From Sphingomonadales bacterium (GTDB lineage Bacteria > Pseudomonadota > Alphaproteobacteria > Sphingomonadales > Sphingomonadaceae), in NCBI GenBank assembly GCA_014763545.1, contig JACXVD010000004.1, positions 1-64,000 on the forward strand: a stretch of 64,000 nucleotides of DNA, written 5' to 3'. A program made the position numbers and the translations under genes. Positions 15,540 through 24,844 of this stretch are shown piece by piece; the first letter of the stretch is position 1, and each line of letters opens with the position of its first letter. Below the pieces are notes generated by a model. The model saw only the letters and a program-made list of their open reading frames with translations. It was not told where the DNA came from and made no database searches.

Positions 15540-18082
15540 ACGATGCCGATATGCAGGTCGACCTGACCAATTGCGACCGCGAACCGATCCACCTGCTCGG
15601 TTCGATCCAGCCCTTCGGCGCGCTGGTCGCGGTCAATGCCGATTGGGCGGTGGCCTATCACTCGGCCAATTTCGACGCGATGCTTGGGGCTGGCACCGAA
15701 CTGACAGTGGGCACGCCCACCCAGGATGTGTTCACCCGCCGCGCCATCGAGACGCTGCGTCGCCACCTGCCGGAACAAGGGCAGGTGGGGCGCATCTTCG
15801 GGCTGCAGCTTACCAGCGACGGCGCGCTGTTCGACGTCGCCTTGCACCTCATCGGTGGCCTGACCGTGATCGAGTTCGAACCGCATCGGGCGGAAGAGTT
15901 CGACAGCCATGTCGCGACCCTGGGCCCGGTGATGCAGGAACTGGAACTGCAGGACGATATCCTGCAGCTCAGCGAAACCGCGGCGCGCCAGCTGAAGCAG
16001 ATCCTCGGCTTCGACCGGGTAATGGTCTACAAGTTCCACCCGGACGAAAGCGGAGAGGTCATCGCCGAGGCGCGCGAGGACGAGCTCGAAGCATTTCTGG
16101 GCTTGCGCTATCCCAGCACCGACATTCCCCGACAGGCGCGCCAGCTCTACCTGCGCAATCGCTTTCGCATCATCAGCGACGTCCATGCCGAGCCGGTCCC
16201 GCTGATACCGCAGCGCTCGCTCGATGGTCGACCGCTCGACCTCAGCATGTCGACGCTGCGCTCGGTCTCGCCGATCCACATCGAATATCTCAAGAATATG
16301 GGCGTCGGTGCATCGCTGTCGATCTCGATCGTGATCCGCGGTCGGCTCTGGGGATTGTTCGCGTGCCATCATTACAGCCCGCGGACGCTCGCCTTCTCGA
16401 TGCGCACGATGGCCGAACTCTTCTCGCAGATGTATTCGTTGCTGTTGGCGCGATTCATCAGCGAAGAGGAAAATGCGCTCGCCGAACAGGGCCAGCGGAT
16501 CCACGACCTGCTGATGACCCGGCTCGCCAACGACACCACGCTGGGCGACGATATCCGCACGATTTCGAGCGCAATCGCCACAATCATCCCGCATGACGGG
16601 ATCAGCAGCTATGTCGACGGAAACTACACCGCGACCGGCGTCAGCCCTACGCGCGACCAGTTTGCGGCGCTGGTGCCGTCGCTCAACAGCGGCGTGACCA
16701 GCCGCATCTACAGTTTCCCGTCGCTGGGCGAAGCGTTCCCCGTGGCCAGCGATTGGGACAATGGCGCGGCGGGCGCGATGATCATCCCCGTTTCGCGCCG
16801 CCCGCGGGACTTCCTCGTCCTCTGGCGCAAGGAACTGCAACGGGTGGTGACCTGGGCAGGCAACCCGGAAAAGCCGATCGAATATGGCCCTAACGGCGCG
16901 CGGCTCACCCCGCGCAAGAGCTTTGCCGCATGGCGGGAATCGGTCACCGGGCGCTGCATCGACTGGACTGCGGGCGAGCAACGCATCGCCGAAAGCCTGC
17001 GCGTCACCTTGCTCGAGGTCGTGCTCAAGCTGACCGACGAGGCCGTGCTCGAACGCGAGCGATCGCAGCAGCAGCAGGCGCTGCTGATTGCCGAACTCAA
17101 CCACCGCGTCCGCAATATCCTCAATCTCATTCGCAGCCTGATCTCGCAGACCAGCCGGGATGTGCAGGACGTGCCGGCATTCTCGAAGATCATCGGGGGC
17201 AGGATCAGCGCATTGGCGACGGCGCATGACCATATCACCCGCGAGAACTGGTCGCCCGCCTCGCTCAGCGAACTGATTTCCAGCGAAGCGAAAGCCTATC
17301 TGACCGGGAAGGAAAACCGGGTTCGCATTACCGGCCAAGACGTGTTGATCGCACCCGAAGCCTATACGGTGCTGGCATTGGTGATCCACGAGATGATGAC
17401 CAATTCGGCGAAATATGGCTCGCTGTGCGATCGCAGCGGTACGCTCGACATCGCGCTCGAGCCGCGCGCCGACGGTGACCTCGCGCTGCATTGGCGCGAA
17501 AGCGGCGGCCCGCCGGTCAAGCCGCCGACCCGGCGTGGCTTCGGCTCGACCATTATCGAGCGCTCGATCCCGCATGAACTCAAGGGTGAAGCGCGCATCG
17601 ACTACAAGCTCGGCGGGGTCGAGGCGCGGTTCCTCGTGCCGGCGCGCTATATCTCGGCGCACAGCGCCCGAGCCGACAGTGCAGCACCGACGGAGGAAAG
17701 CACCGAGGGTTCGAAGGCGGGGCTTGGCCGGCTGCCCGCCCGTGCGCTGGTCGTCGAAGACAGCATGATGATCGCCCTCGACACGGAAGACACGCTGCGC
17801 GAGCTGGGCGTTGCAACCGTTTCGATCGCCAGCAGCGTCGAGAGCGCACTGGCGCTGTTGGACAGCGAAGAGCCCGAGCTGGTGTTGCTTGACTATAATC
17901 TCGGCACGGAATCGAGCGACAAGGTGGCCGAGCGCCTGCGCGAGCGCGGTATCCCGTTCATTTTCGCGACCGGCTATGGCGATATGACCGGCGGCAATGG
18001 GGAGGCCGCCGTGCTCAAGAAACCTTACGATCGCGATCAGCTTGTGCGGGCGATCGGCATCGCCTGCCAGATCGAAGAGTAG
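15536..18082 (+). CDS. bphP: Bacteriophytochrome HWE histidine kinase with receiver domain
   Basis: The 848-residue protein has domains in order. PAS (about 20-115) carries Cys13 in TNCDREPIHL for biliverdin attachment. GAF (about 140-310) has PSTDIPRQAR (D196-I-P) and His248 in SPIHIEYL. PHY (about 320-500) has the tongue motif PRKSF (459-463). The HWE kinase has phospho-acceptor His523 in ELNHRVRN, the N-box HEMMTNSAKYG (618-628) and the diagnostic W653-R-E655. A C-terminal receiver (736-845) has Asp786 in LLDYNLG. It senses red/far-red light. HWE kinases often feed the PhyR-EcfG stress cascade, which fits the promoter seen upstream. All catalytic residues are intact. Confidence 0.95.
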   Translation: MNDADMQVDLTNCDREPIHLLGSIQPFGALVAVNADWAVAYHSANFDAMLGAGTELTVGTPTQDVFTRRAIETLRRHLPEQGQVGRIFGLQLTSDGALFDVALHLIGGLTVIEFEPHRAEEFDSHVATLGPVMQELELQDDILQLSETAARQLKQILGFDRVMVYKFHPDESGEVIAEAREDELEAFLGLRYPSTDIPRQARQLYLRNRFRIISDVHAEPVPLIPQRSLDGRPLDLSMSTLRSVSPIHIEYLKNMGVGASLSISIVIRGRLWGLFACHHYSPRTLAFSMRTMAELFSQMYSLLLARFISEEENALAEQGQRIHDLLMTRLANDTTLGDDIRTISSAIATIIPHDGISSYVDGNYTATGVSPTRDQFAALVPSLNSGVTSRIYSFPSLGEAFPVASDWDNGAAGAMIIPVSRRPRDFLVLWRKELQRVVTWAGNPEKPIEYGPNGARLTPRKSFAAWRESVTGRCIDWTAGEQRIAESLRVTLLEVVLKLTDEAVLERERSQQQQALLIAELNHRVRNILNLIRSLISQTSRDVQDVPAFSKIIGGRISALATAHDHITRENWSPASLSELISSEAKAYLTGKENRVRITGQDVLIAPEAYTVLALVIHEMMTNSAKYGSLCDRSGTLDIALEPRADGDLALHWRESGGPPVKPPTRRGFGSTIIERSIPHELKGEARIDYKLGGVEARFLVPARYISAHSARADSAAPTEESTEGSKAGLGRLPARALVVEDSMMIALDTEDTLRELGVATVSIASSVESALALLDSEEPELVLLDYNLGTESSDKVAERLRERGIPFIFATGYGDMTGGNGEAAVLKKPYDRDQLVRAIGIACQIEE

Positions 18083-18118
18083 CGGCGTCGGCGCGGCTGG
18101 TTTTCGCCCGGCTGGTTC

Positions 18119-18931
18119 TCAGCAGCTCGCGATCAGGCAGGTGCCGCCATCCGCAAAGGCCAGTTGATCGAGCGATAGGGCGAGCGCGCATTCGCCCGGT
18201 GCAATCCGCTCACCAGACAGCAGTATTTCACCGTCGAGCGGCAGGGCGAGCACGGCACCTGTGTGGCGGTCGGCCAGACTTGCGGCGGGCGATCCGACCA
18301 CGCGGTCGAGCCGGAATTTCGGCCCATCGACCAGCACCACGGATTCGCCCGGCGCAACCCGACGCTGGCCGGAGCGGTCGTAGGGCGCCCCGTGCGCAAC
18401 TGTCAGGCTCTCGTCCAGATGCAATTCGCGAGGGCGACCGTAATCGAAGAAGCGATAGGTGACATCGCTGTTCTGCTGCACTTCGACCAGTGCCAGCCCG
18501 GGGCCGATGGCATGGACCGTGCCGGCGGGAATATAGAAGAAATCGCCCGCCGCGACATCGTGCCATTCGAGCATCTGTTCGATCGACCCGTCGAGCGCGC
18601 CCGTGCGCATCTGGTCGGGGGTTACCTCTTCGCGGAAGCCGATGGCGAGCTGGGCGCCGGGTTCGGCATCGAGCACCAACCAGCATTCTTCCTTGCCCCG
18701 ATGGCCTGCCGGGGCAAGCGCATCGCTGGGGTGGACCTGCACCGACAGCTTTTCGCTGGTGAAGAGGTATTTCACCAGCAGCGCGTCCAGTTCCGGCGGC
18801 GGTTCGAACCAGATCTCGCCGATGCGTTGCCCTTCTGGTGCCGCAAAAGGAGCGGGCAGGCGGGTGCAGCCCCAGACTTTCTCGACCATCCGGGTTTCGA
18901 GCTTGCGGCCTGCGGGCAAAGTTGCACTCAC
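18119..18931 (-). CDS. manA: Mannose-6-phosphate isomerase, class I (cupin)
   Basis: The 270-residue protein starts near RMVEKVWGCTRLP and carries the type I PMI zinc-site sequence LSVQVHPSDALAP (Gln and His), GKEECWLVLDAEPGA (Glu) and IPAGTVHAIGPG (His). It interconverts fructose-6-phosphate and mannose-6-phosphate. It is shorter than the E. coli enzyme, as is usual for this bacterial subgroup. The first four bases overlap the end of the upstream manC gene (ATGA), so the pair supplies GDP-mannose. A phosphomannomutase is not in the window. Confidence 0.88.
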   Translation of the reverse strand: MSATLPAGRKLETRMVEKVWGCTRLPAPFAAPEGQRIGEIWFEPPPELDALLVKYLFTSEKLSVQVHPSDALAPAGHRGKEECWLVLDAEPGAQLAIGFREEVTPDQMRTGALDGSIEQMLEWHDVAAGDFFYIPAGTVHAIGPGLALVEVQQNSDVTYRFFDYGRPRELHLDESLTVAHGAPYDRSGQRRVAPGESVVLVDGPKFRLDRVVGSPAASLADRHTGAVLALPLDGEILLSGERIAPGECALALSLDQLAFADGGTCLIASC

Positions 18932-19956
18932 TGGTTTGCCGCCCCGTGCAGCTTGCCCACTTTCTGCGCTCCAGCGGCCGTGGTGACGAGGATGTTATCC
19001 CCGTCGACCACAACCACCACGTCTTCCAGCCCGATCACGGAAACATGCGGGCCGTCGCTATCGACCATGACCTTGCGGCAGTCGACCAGCTCGGCGGGTC
19101 CGGACACGCAATTGCCCGCGTCGTCGCACGGGCGCGCATCGCGCAGGGCTTCCCAATTGCCGATGTCCGACCAACCCATGTCGACCGGGACCACAGCAGC
19201 ACGGCTGGTATTTTCCATCACCGCGTAGTCCACCGAATCGCCCTCGAGCGCCCCGAAGGCCTCGGCGGCGGGATGGAAGCGGGTGGCATCTTCGCTCCCG
19301 CCTGCAACCGCGCGTTCTGTGGCCTGCGCCATCGCCGGCCGGTGTCGCGCCAGCTCGGCCAGGAACGCGCCCGCGCGAAAGGCGAAAATTCCACCGTTCC
19401 AGAAATAGCCGCCTTCGGCCAGGAAGCCCTTCGCGCGCGCGAGATCCGGCTTTTCCACGAAGCGGGCGATACGGAAGCCGCCGGGGATGGCATCGCCACG
19501 CTTGATGTAGCCGAAGCCGGTTTCGGGCGATTTCGGCTCGATCCCGAACGAGACCATCCAGTCGTCCGCCGCCAGCGCTGCAGCCGCTTCGGCCGCGGCG
19601 ACAAAGGCGGTCACATCGGCGATGTGATGGTCGCTGGGGCATACGAGCATGATTGCATCGGCTGGCAGGCGATGCGCCGCCAGCGCGATCGCCGGGGCGG
19701 TGTTCTTGCCCTGCGGTTCGACAATCACCTGCATTCCCGCGCATCCCTGCGCTTCGACATGGTCGAGATGCTTTGCGCCGGTCACGACCACCGGCGCGGC
19801 AAAGCGCGCCTGGTCGGCGCAGCGGTCCAACGTCGCTTCGAACAGTGTGCGGCTGCCGACCAGCGGCAGGAAGGGCTTGGGCTTCGCCACGCGGCTGCGC
19901 GGCCACAAACGTGTGCCACTGCCGCCGCAAAGGATAACCGGATGAATTGTCGTCAT
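18928..19956 (-). CDS. manC: Mannose-1-phosphate guanylyltransferase
   Basis: The 342-residue nucleotidyltransferase begins MTTIHPVILCGGSGTRLWPRSR, the GDP-mannose pyrophosphorylase motif, with KPKPFLPL and later FVEKPDLARAKGFL. It makes GDP-mannose from GTP and mannose-1-phosphate for polysaccharide or glycolipid synthesis. It is the single-domain form: the isomerase activity fused to it in some bacteria is encoded by the overlapping downstream gene. The start ATG is followed at once by conserved sequence. Confidence 0.93.
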   Translation of the reverse strand: MTTIHPVILCGGSGTRLWPRSRVAKPKPFLPLVGSRTLFEATLDRCADQARFAAPVVVTGAKHLDHVEAQGCAGMQVIVEPQGKNTAPAIALAAHRLPADAIMLVCPSDHHIADVTAFVAAAEAAAALAADDWMVSFGIEPKSPETGFGYIKRGDAIPGGFRIARFVEKPDLARAKGFLAEGGYFWNGGIFAFRAGAFLAELARHRPAMAQATERAVAGGSEDATRFHPAAEAFGALEGDSVDYAVMENTSRAAVVPVDMGWSDIGNWEALRDARPCDDAGNCVSGPAELVDCRKVMVDSDGPHVSVIGLEDVVVVVDGDNILVTTAAGAQKVGKLHGAANQ

Positions 19957-20069
19957 TGCTCTGCCGTATTGCCCTCGCCGCCTACGCGGTTGGCATTAGT
20001 GTTTCGCGATTGCAACGAGGTTACGCAAGGCCGAACATGCTGCAATGCAGCAAGATTATCGCCCGACGG

Positions 20070-20819
20070 TCAATTTCCGGCGTCGAACCAGCGCTGCTGC
20101 CAGCCATAGGTTGACGCGACAGGATTGCCGTTCGCATCCATTGCCGGCTTGAAGCGGAAGCGCTCGACCGCCAGCTGGCACACGATCCGGTCCGCCTCCG
20201 CATCGCCGCTGGGCTTGGTCACCCGGCAATTGGATGCCCGCCCGTCGGTGCCCACCGTCATGTAAACCACCACCTGATTGCCGAAACGTGCCTGGCGCCC
20301 GCCCGCAGGCACGGGAAAATCACGCGCCGAATTGATGTCGCCCGCGATCTTGACCGGCTTGGTCACCGGGACACCGCCCTGCCCGCCGCCGCCATTGCCC
20401 GACCCGGTGCCATTGCCGCTGCCCGAAGCGCCGGTCCCCTCACCGCTCGCCTTCGCGCCGGAGCTGTCCGCCGCGCCGGTGGAGGAGGCACGGGGCACCG
20501 GCTTGTCCTGCTTCAGCTTGATCTTCGGCTTTTCGGCGGTGACGGGTTTGGGCACTGCCTGCTTGCCCTGTTCGCCTGCCGCGCCTTCGTCCGGCTGCGG
20601 CTCGTTCTCCTTGGGTGGGTCGGGCGGCGCGGTGATGGTCACAGTGAAGGTCGACAGCACCTCGCGTTCGACCGAGGCGGTGAAGCCCGGCGCGAACGCC
20701 TTGGCGATACCGTAGAGCATCACGACATGGAACAGCACGATCAGCGCGAGCGTACCGGGTTTCACCCGCCGCCGCGTACTGCTAAATTTGGTCTCGCCCG
20801 TATCGTCCATTGCCATCAT
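20070..20819 (-). CDS. tonB: TonB-family energy transducer
   Basis: The 249-residue protein has one N-terminal membrane anchor (about 22-45, with a His in ALIVLFHVVML). A proline/lysine-rich and then Gly/Ser-rich spacer (about 65-150) follows, and a C-terminal TonB domain with VYMTVGTDGRASNCRVTKPSG and VERFRFKPAMD. It couples the proton motive force to outer-membrane receptors. It lies 127 bp after the TonB-dependent receptor on the same strand, but behind that gene's terminator, so it probably has its own promoter. exbB/exbD are not nearby. Three Met codons (1, 2, 4) compete as the start. Confidence 0.88.
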   Translation of the reverse strand: MMAMDDTGETKFSSTRRRVKPGTLALIVLFHVVMLYGIAKAFAPGFTASVEREVLSTFTVTITAPPDPPKENEPQPDEGAAGEQGKQAVPKPVTAEKPKIKLKQDKPVPRASSTGAADSSGAKASGEGTGASGSGNGTGSGNGGGGQGGVPVTKPVKIAGDINSARDFPVPAGGRQARFGNQVVVYMTVGTDGRASNCRVTKPSGDAEADRIVCQLAVERFRFKPAMDANGNPVASTYGWQQRWFDAGN

Positions 20820-20874
20820 CCTATCGCCGGACGCACGAGAGCCAAGCCTGTTCCGGCGCTGTGCAGGCCGGACA

Positions 20875-20907
20875 AAGAAAAACGGCGGAGCCCGAAGGCC
20901 CCGCCGT
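20875..20907 (-). terminator. Rho-independent terminator of the TonB-dependent receptor gene
   Basis: An 11-bp stem with one mismatch (20882-20892 with 20897-20907) closes on a TTCG tetraloop. On the minus strand it is followed by TTTTTC. It starts 40 bp after the receptor stop codon. Confidence 0.9.
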
Positions 20908-20946
20908 CCCTGTTTCCCAACGGGCCGAAGCCCGAAACGGTGAAAC

Positions 20947-23592
20947 TTAGTAGCCGATGATCAGCGACAGGCTCGCCGCGCGCGGCGCACCGATCTGAAC
21001 GAAGGGCGTATTGTAACGATCCGGCGAACCACCGAAGCCGCCGACGTAAAGTTCGTCGAACAGGTTCGAAACGTTCAGCTGAACCGCCACGTCGCCACCG
21101 GTCGGGAATTCGGCGATCTTGTAACGGATGTCGAGGTCGACCAGCGTGTAGCCGGGCGCCGACGCACCATACGACTGGAAGTAGGTGCTGCCGTCGAGGT
21201 TGAGCAGCGGCAGGTTCTCGTCGTTCACGTAACGCTTGCCGGTGTACTTGACCTGGGCACCGAAGTCGAAGTCACCGAACGACAGCTGGCCACGAGCGCC
21301 GAAGCTGTAAGTCGGCGCGCCGCTTTCGCGCTTGCCGGCGGTCAGGATCGAGTATTCGTTCCCCGCACCGATGGTGGCGCAACCATACTGGTTACGGGTC
21401 ACCTGGGTGCTGGTGCACTTGCCCCCGATCAGGTTGTCCTTGATGTCCGATTCATTGATCGAGCCGAACACATAGAGCAGCACATTGTTGTTCGGGCGCC
21501 AGGACAGCGAAGCATCGACACCGTATTTGTCGACCCGGCCGAGGTTACGGTAAACCGAAGCTTCGAGGATCGGATCGTAGGCCGAGGCCAGGCGGTTGTC
21601 GTAGCGGGTGAACCAGCCAGCGATCTGACCCTGGAACTGGCCCGAGCGGAAACGAACGCCGAGGTCGAAGCTGTCGGTGGTTTCCGGAGCCGGCTGAGCC
21701 GAGGCAGCGTTGCCGAAGTACAGCGAGTTGTACAGCGGGTCGGTGCCGGGGACCGAAAGGCCCTTCGCGTAGTTGAAGAACACCGAAGGTGCGCCGAGAT
21801 CGATGGTGAAACCGACGTTCGGCAGCAGCTTGTTGTACTTGTAGGTGCGCGAAACCGGATCAACCGCATTCGGGTTGGCGGTGTTATAGGCCGCTGCGCC
21901 GGCAGTGTTGGTGCCGAAGCAGTCGACGAAACCGCTCGCCGAAGTGGTGAAGCAGTACTGATTCAGTTCACGGGTGAACCACGGAGCACGCAGGCCGAGC
22001 ACCGCAGTGACCGGACCGAACTTGCCACGATATTCGCCCGAAACCTGATCGAGGATCGCGAAAGACTGGCGATCGCGCTTCTGCAGGATGTTGCCGCCCG
22101 CATCGACGAGACCGGCATTGACCGGGAACACGTCGTAGGGTTCGCCATTCGGCTGCAGCAGACCAACCTGGCCGGTCTGGCGGTGGTTGGCATAGTCATG
22201 CGTGTAGCTGATGCGGATCGACTGGTCGGGGGTGATCTCGTACGAAAGGTTCGCGATCACACCGTAGCGATTGGTGCGGGTCTGGCTGGGGGCCATCACG
22301 GTGACCTGGTCGAGCGTGTCACCGTCGCTATTGAGGTCGACGCCAAAGTACGGACGGCCACCGAGGTAACCGGTCTGGCAACTCACCGTGGCGCTGTCGA
22401 TGGCGGTGCGGCAATCCGCGCGGCCACCTGCCGAAATCACGTCGTAAGCGTATTCGTAGCCGGTGGTCGTGCCACCGCCGTTCGCCTTCACATACTGGTA
22501 GCTCGGGTCAACCGTCAGGACGAGGCCGTCCATCAGGGTGAAGCGCGAGGAACCACGGATGTTGCCGGTGTTCGACGGGTTGTAGCGACGGTCGAATTCG
22601 GTGCCGCACGAATTGGTCGTGTCGGCAACGCCACCCTGCGGTGCGTCGGTGGTGCAGGGATAGTTGATGTCGTAGAACCGCTCTTCACCGGTCAGCGGGA
22701 AACGGTTGCTCGAACCCGAACCCGCGACGCGCGGCGTGGTGCTGCTCGGCGTCAGGGTCAGATCGTCGCGCAGCGGCACCGAACCGAAGAAGTTGTTGCG
22801 GTTTTCGTTGTAGTGGCCGGCCACCGAGATGAAATCGCCATTGGTGCCGATTTCCTGGTAGATGCGACCGTTGTACTGCTGCTTCTCGTTCACACCGTAG
22901 TTGTTGAACGGGTTGTTGTAGCGCACGTAGCTGGCCGAGAACCACGCCTTGGTGCCCATGCCGGTGAAGTCACCGGTGTCGACCATCGCGAAACCACGCA
23001 TGTACATGCGGCTGCGTTCGCCGCTGCCATCGGCGAGCACGTCGCCCACGGTCAGGGTCGAGGTGAGCGCAAAGTGATCAGCCGGAACGCGCGTACGGAT
23101 GTTGATCGTGCCGCCAACGGCCGAAGCGGTCGGGCTGTCGACGTCGGTAACGCCGAGATTCACGTTCACCGACTGCAGCGTTTCGGGATCCTGCTGCTGG
23201 TTGGTGTAGAGCGCATAGTTGCCCGAGTCGTTCAGCGGAATACCGTCGACGGTCTGCGAGATGCGGTCCGAGCTGAAGCCGCGGATGGTGAACGAGCCGC
23301 CCGAGGAGCCCCACGGGTCGTTGTTCTGGAAGCTGACGCCGGGAACGAGGTTCACGATATCGTTGACCGTCTGGCCCGGACGCTGGCGACGGATCAGCTC
23401 TTCGTCGAGCACCTGCTTGGCCTTCGGCGAATCGGGAACTTCGACGCCGCCGACGCTCGAGACGCGCGAGCCGGAAACGATGATGACGCTTTCGTCATTG
23501 TCGAAGTCGATCGAACCGGTCGACTGGGCGTGGGCGGCAGCCGGGATCGCGATCGCGATCAGGGCGCTGCTGCGGAGAAGCATTTTCTTCAT
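20947..23592 (-). CDS. TonB-dependent outer-membrane receptor
   Basis: The 881-residue protein has a signal peptide cut after AHA|Q near residue 22. A plug domain follows (DEELIRRQRPGQTVNDIVNLVPGV; SFTIRGFSSDRISQTVDGIPLND) and then a 22-strand-type barrel ending in the aromatic LSLIIGY. Plug wording and length are typical of sphingomonad receptors; the ligand cannot be read from sequence. Cysteine pairs in the extracellular loops (YPCTTD...SCGTEF; DCRTA...SCQTG; YCFTT...DCFGT; GKCTS...GCATI) suggest disulfide-stabilised loops. It has its own promoter and terminator. A 2-oxoglutarate oxygenase gene lies upstream on the same strand. Confidence 0.92.
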   Translation of the reverse strand: MKKMLLRSSALIAIAIPAAAHAQSTGSIDFDNDESVIIVSGSRVSSVGGVEVPDSPKAKQVLDEELIRRQRPGQTVNDIVNLVPGVSFQNNDPWGSSGGSFTIRGFSSDRISQTVDGIPLNDSGNYALYTNQQQDPETLQSVNVNLGVTDVDSPTASAVGGTINIRTRVPADHFALTSTLTVGDVLADGSGERSRMYMRGFAMVDTGDFTGMGTKAWFSASYVRYNNPFNNYGVNEKQQYNGRIYQEIGTNGDFISVAGHYNENRNNFFGSVPLRDDLTLTPSSTTPRVAGSGSSNRFPLTGEERFYDINYPCTTDAPQGGVADTTNSCGTEFDRRYNPSNTGNIRGSSRFTLMDGLVLTVDPSYQYVKANGGGTTTGYEYAYDVISAGGRADCRTAIDSATVSCQTGYLGGRPYFGVDLNSDGDTLDQVTVMAPSQTRTNRYGVIANLSYEITPDQSIRISYTHDYANHRQTGQVGLLQPNGEPYDVFPVNAGLVDAGGNILQKRDRQSFAILDQVSGEYRGKFGPVTAVLGLRAPWFTRELNQYCFTTSASGFVDCFGTNTAGAAAYNTANPNAVDPVSRTYKYNKLLPNVGFTIDLGAPSVFFNYAKGLSVPGTDPLYNSLYFGNAASAQPAPETTDSFDLGVRFRSGQFQGQIAGWFTRYDNRLASAYDPILEASVYRNLGRVDKYGVDASLSWRPNNNVLLYVFGSINESDIKDNLIGGKCTSTQVTRNQYGCATIGAGNEYSILTAGKRESGAPTYSFGARGQLSFGDFDFGAQVKYTGKRYVNDENLPLLNLDGSTYFQSYGASAPGYTLVDLDIRYKIAEFPTGGDVAVQLNVSNLFDELYVGGFGGSPDRYNTPFVQIGAPRAASLSLIIGY

Positions 23593-23678
23593 TGGGAGAG
23601 GTCTCCTGACGGGAGTTTTGCAACGAGATCAGGCGCGCCCCGGAATACCCTCATGGCCCCCCGGAAGCACTGGCCGCA

Positions 23679-23692
23679 GCCCCGTTAGGGGC
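23679..23692 (-). promoter_or_regulatory. Small hairpin in the receptor 5' leader
   Basis: GCCCC (23679-23683) pairs with GGGGC (23688-23692) around a 4-nt loop, about 90 nt upstream of the receptor ATG and just downstream of the candidate promoter. It would be near the 5' end of the transcript. Function unknown. Confidence 0.35.
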
Positions 23693-23709
23693 GATGCACG
23701 ACGCAAAGA

Positions 23710-23737
23710 AGTATCTTTTGTTACCGCGAAATGACAA
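23710..23737 (-). promoter_or_regulatory. Candidate sigma-70 promoter of the TonB-dependent receptor
   Basis: On the minus strand TTGTCA (23737-23732), a 16-nt spacer and GATACT (23715-23710) lie about 120 bp upstream of the receptor start. A GAGACC-type AGGAGA Shine-Dalgarno sequence precedes the ATG. The AT-richness of this short stretch stands out from its surroundings. Confidence 0.45.
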
Positions 23738-23874
23738 TTCGGACGGAAAAAATGCTGCGCTGCATCACAGCCCCGAAAGTCACGCATTTCCGGGGGTTTG
23801 CAGCTGTTGCCGCAATGCCACAGTGGATAAGATTCTACTCTGGAGCGCCCCGGCAGAGCGCATGGGGCAGGCGT

Positions 23875-24804
23875 TCAGGCAAGATTTATCTCGCGCAGGC
23901 GCTGCATCAGGAAATCGTGACTCGAAATCGGCGCCGGATGGTCGTGCGGATTCGCGGGGTCGATGCAGCCCTCCAGCGTCTCGATCACGAAATCGGGCCG
24001 GAAGTGGAGGAAGAAGGGCATCGAATAGCGCGCGCGCGTCTTGGCCGCGCCCACCGGGTTGACCACGCGGTGGTTGGTCGAGCGCAGCTTCGAATTGGTC
24101 AGCCGGTCGAGCATGTCGCCGATATTCACCGCCAGCGCGCCCGCAGGCGGCTTGACCGGCACCCAGTCGCCCTGCCGATTGCGCAGCTCCAGACCCGCTT
24201 CCTCGGCGCCCAGCAGCAGGGTGATGGTGTTGATATCGCCATGCTCCGCCGCACGCACCGCGCCCTCGGGCGCGTCGTCTGGCAGCGGCGGGTAATGCAG
24301 CAGGCGCATCACCGAATTGCCGTCGCGCACCGTGTCGACGAACCAGTCCTGGTCGATGCCGAGGTGGATGGCGATGGCGCGCAGCACCTTGTCGCCGGCC
24401 TTGTCGAATTCGCCGAACAGCGTTTCGAAGGTTTCGCGGAAGCCGTCGAGCTCGGTCGGCCAGATATTGTCCGGCATGTAGTCCGCGAATTCATGGCCTT
24501 CGGGCAGGGTCCGGCCGATATGCCAGAATTCCTTGAGGTCGAAGATTTCCGCATCCTTCGCCCGCTCCACGCCGAACGGGGTATAGCCGCGCGCACCGCC
24601 CGAACCGGCGATGTGATAGCTGCGCTTCACCTCTTCGGGCAGGGCGAAGAAAGCGCGGCTCAGCTCTTCGGCGCGGGCGATCAGGTCCTGCGGAATCCCA
24701 TGGTCGCGGATCACCGCAAACCCGAATTCGGAGAAGCTGCGGCCGAGTTCGTCGGCGATGTTCTCCAGCGGCTGGGCCAGCGAGACGGATGCGATTTCAG
24801 ACAT
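23875..24804 (-). CDS. Isopenicillin-N-synthase-like 2-oxoglutarate/Fe(II) oxygenase
   Basis: The 309-residue protein has the iron triad H188-x-D190 (AAEHGDINTITLL) and H245 (STNHRV), with R259-x-S261 binding the 2-oxoglutarate carboxylate. The N-terminal DIOX_N part shows GFAVIRDHGIP. It will catalyse an oxygen-dependent hydroxylation or ring reaction on an unknown substrate. The start at 24804 begins conserved sequence. It follows the nucleoside transporter by 40 bp on the same strand and precedes the TonB receptor by 282 bp, so a link to an imported nucleobase-like or iron-bound substrate is possible but unproved. Confidence 0.85.
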   Translation of the reverse strand: MSEIASVSLAQPLENIADELGRSFSEFGFAVIRDHGIPQDLIARAEELSRAFFALPEEVKRSYHIAGSGGARGYTPFGVERAKDAEIFDLKEFWHIGRTLPEGHEFADYMPDNIWPTELDGFRETFETLFGEFDKAGDKVLRAIAIHLGIDQDWFVDTVRDGNSVMRLLHYPPLPDDAPEGAVRAAEHGDINTITLLLGAEEAGLELRNRQGDWVPVKPPAGALAVNIGDMLDRLTNSKLRSTNHRVVNPVGAAKTRARYSMPFFLHFRPDFVIETLEGCIDPANPHDHPAPISSHDFLMQRLREINLA

Positions 24805-24844
24805 TGGCTTACTCGTTGATGGTGCTGCGCGAGGCAGGCGGAAT

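Noticed and set aside
15056-17662. An open frame of about 870 codons on the minus strand opposite bphO-bphP
   Set aside because: It has the same antisense bias, no recognisable domain, and contradicts the well-supported phytochrome reading frame.
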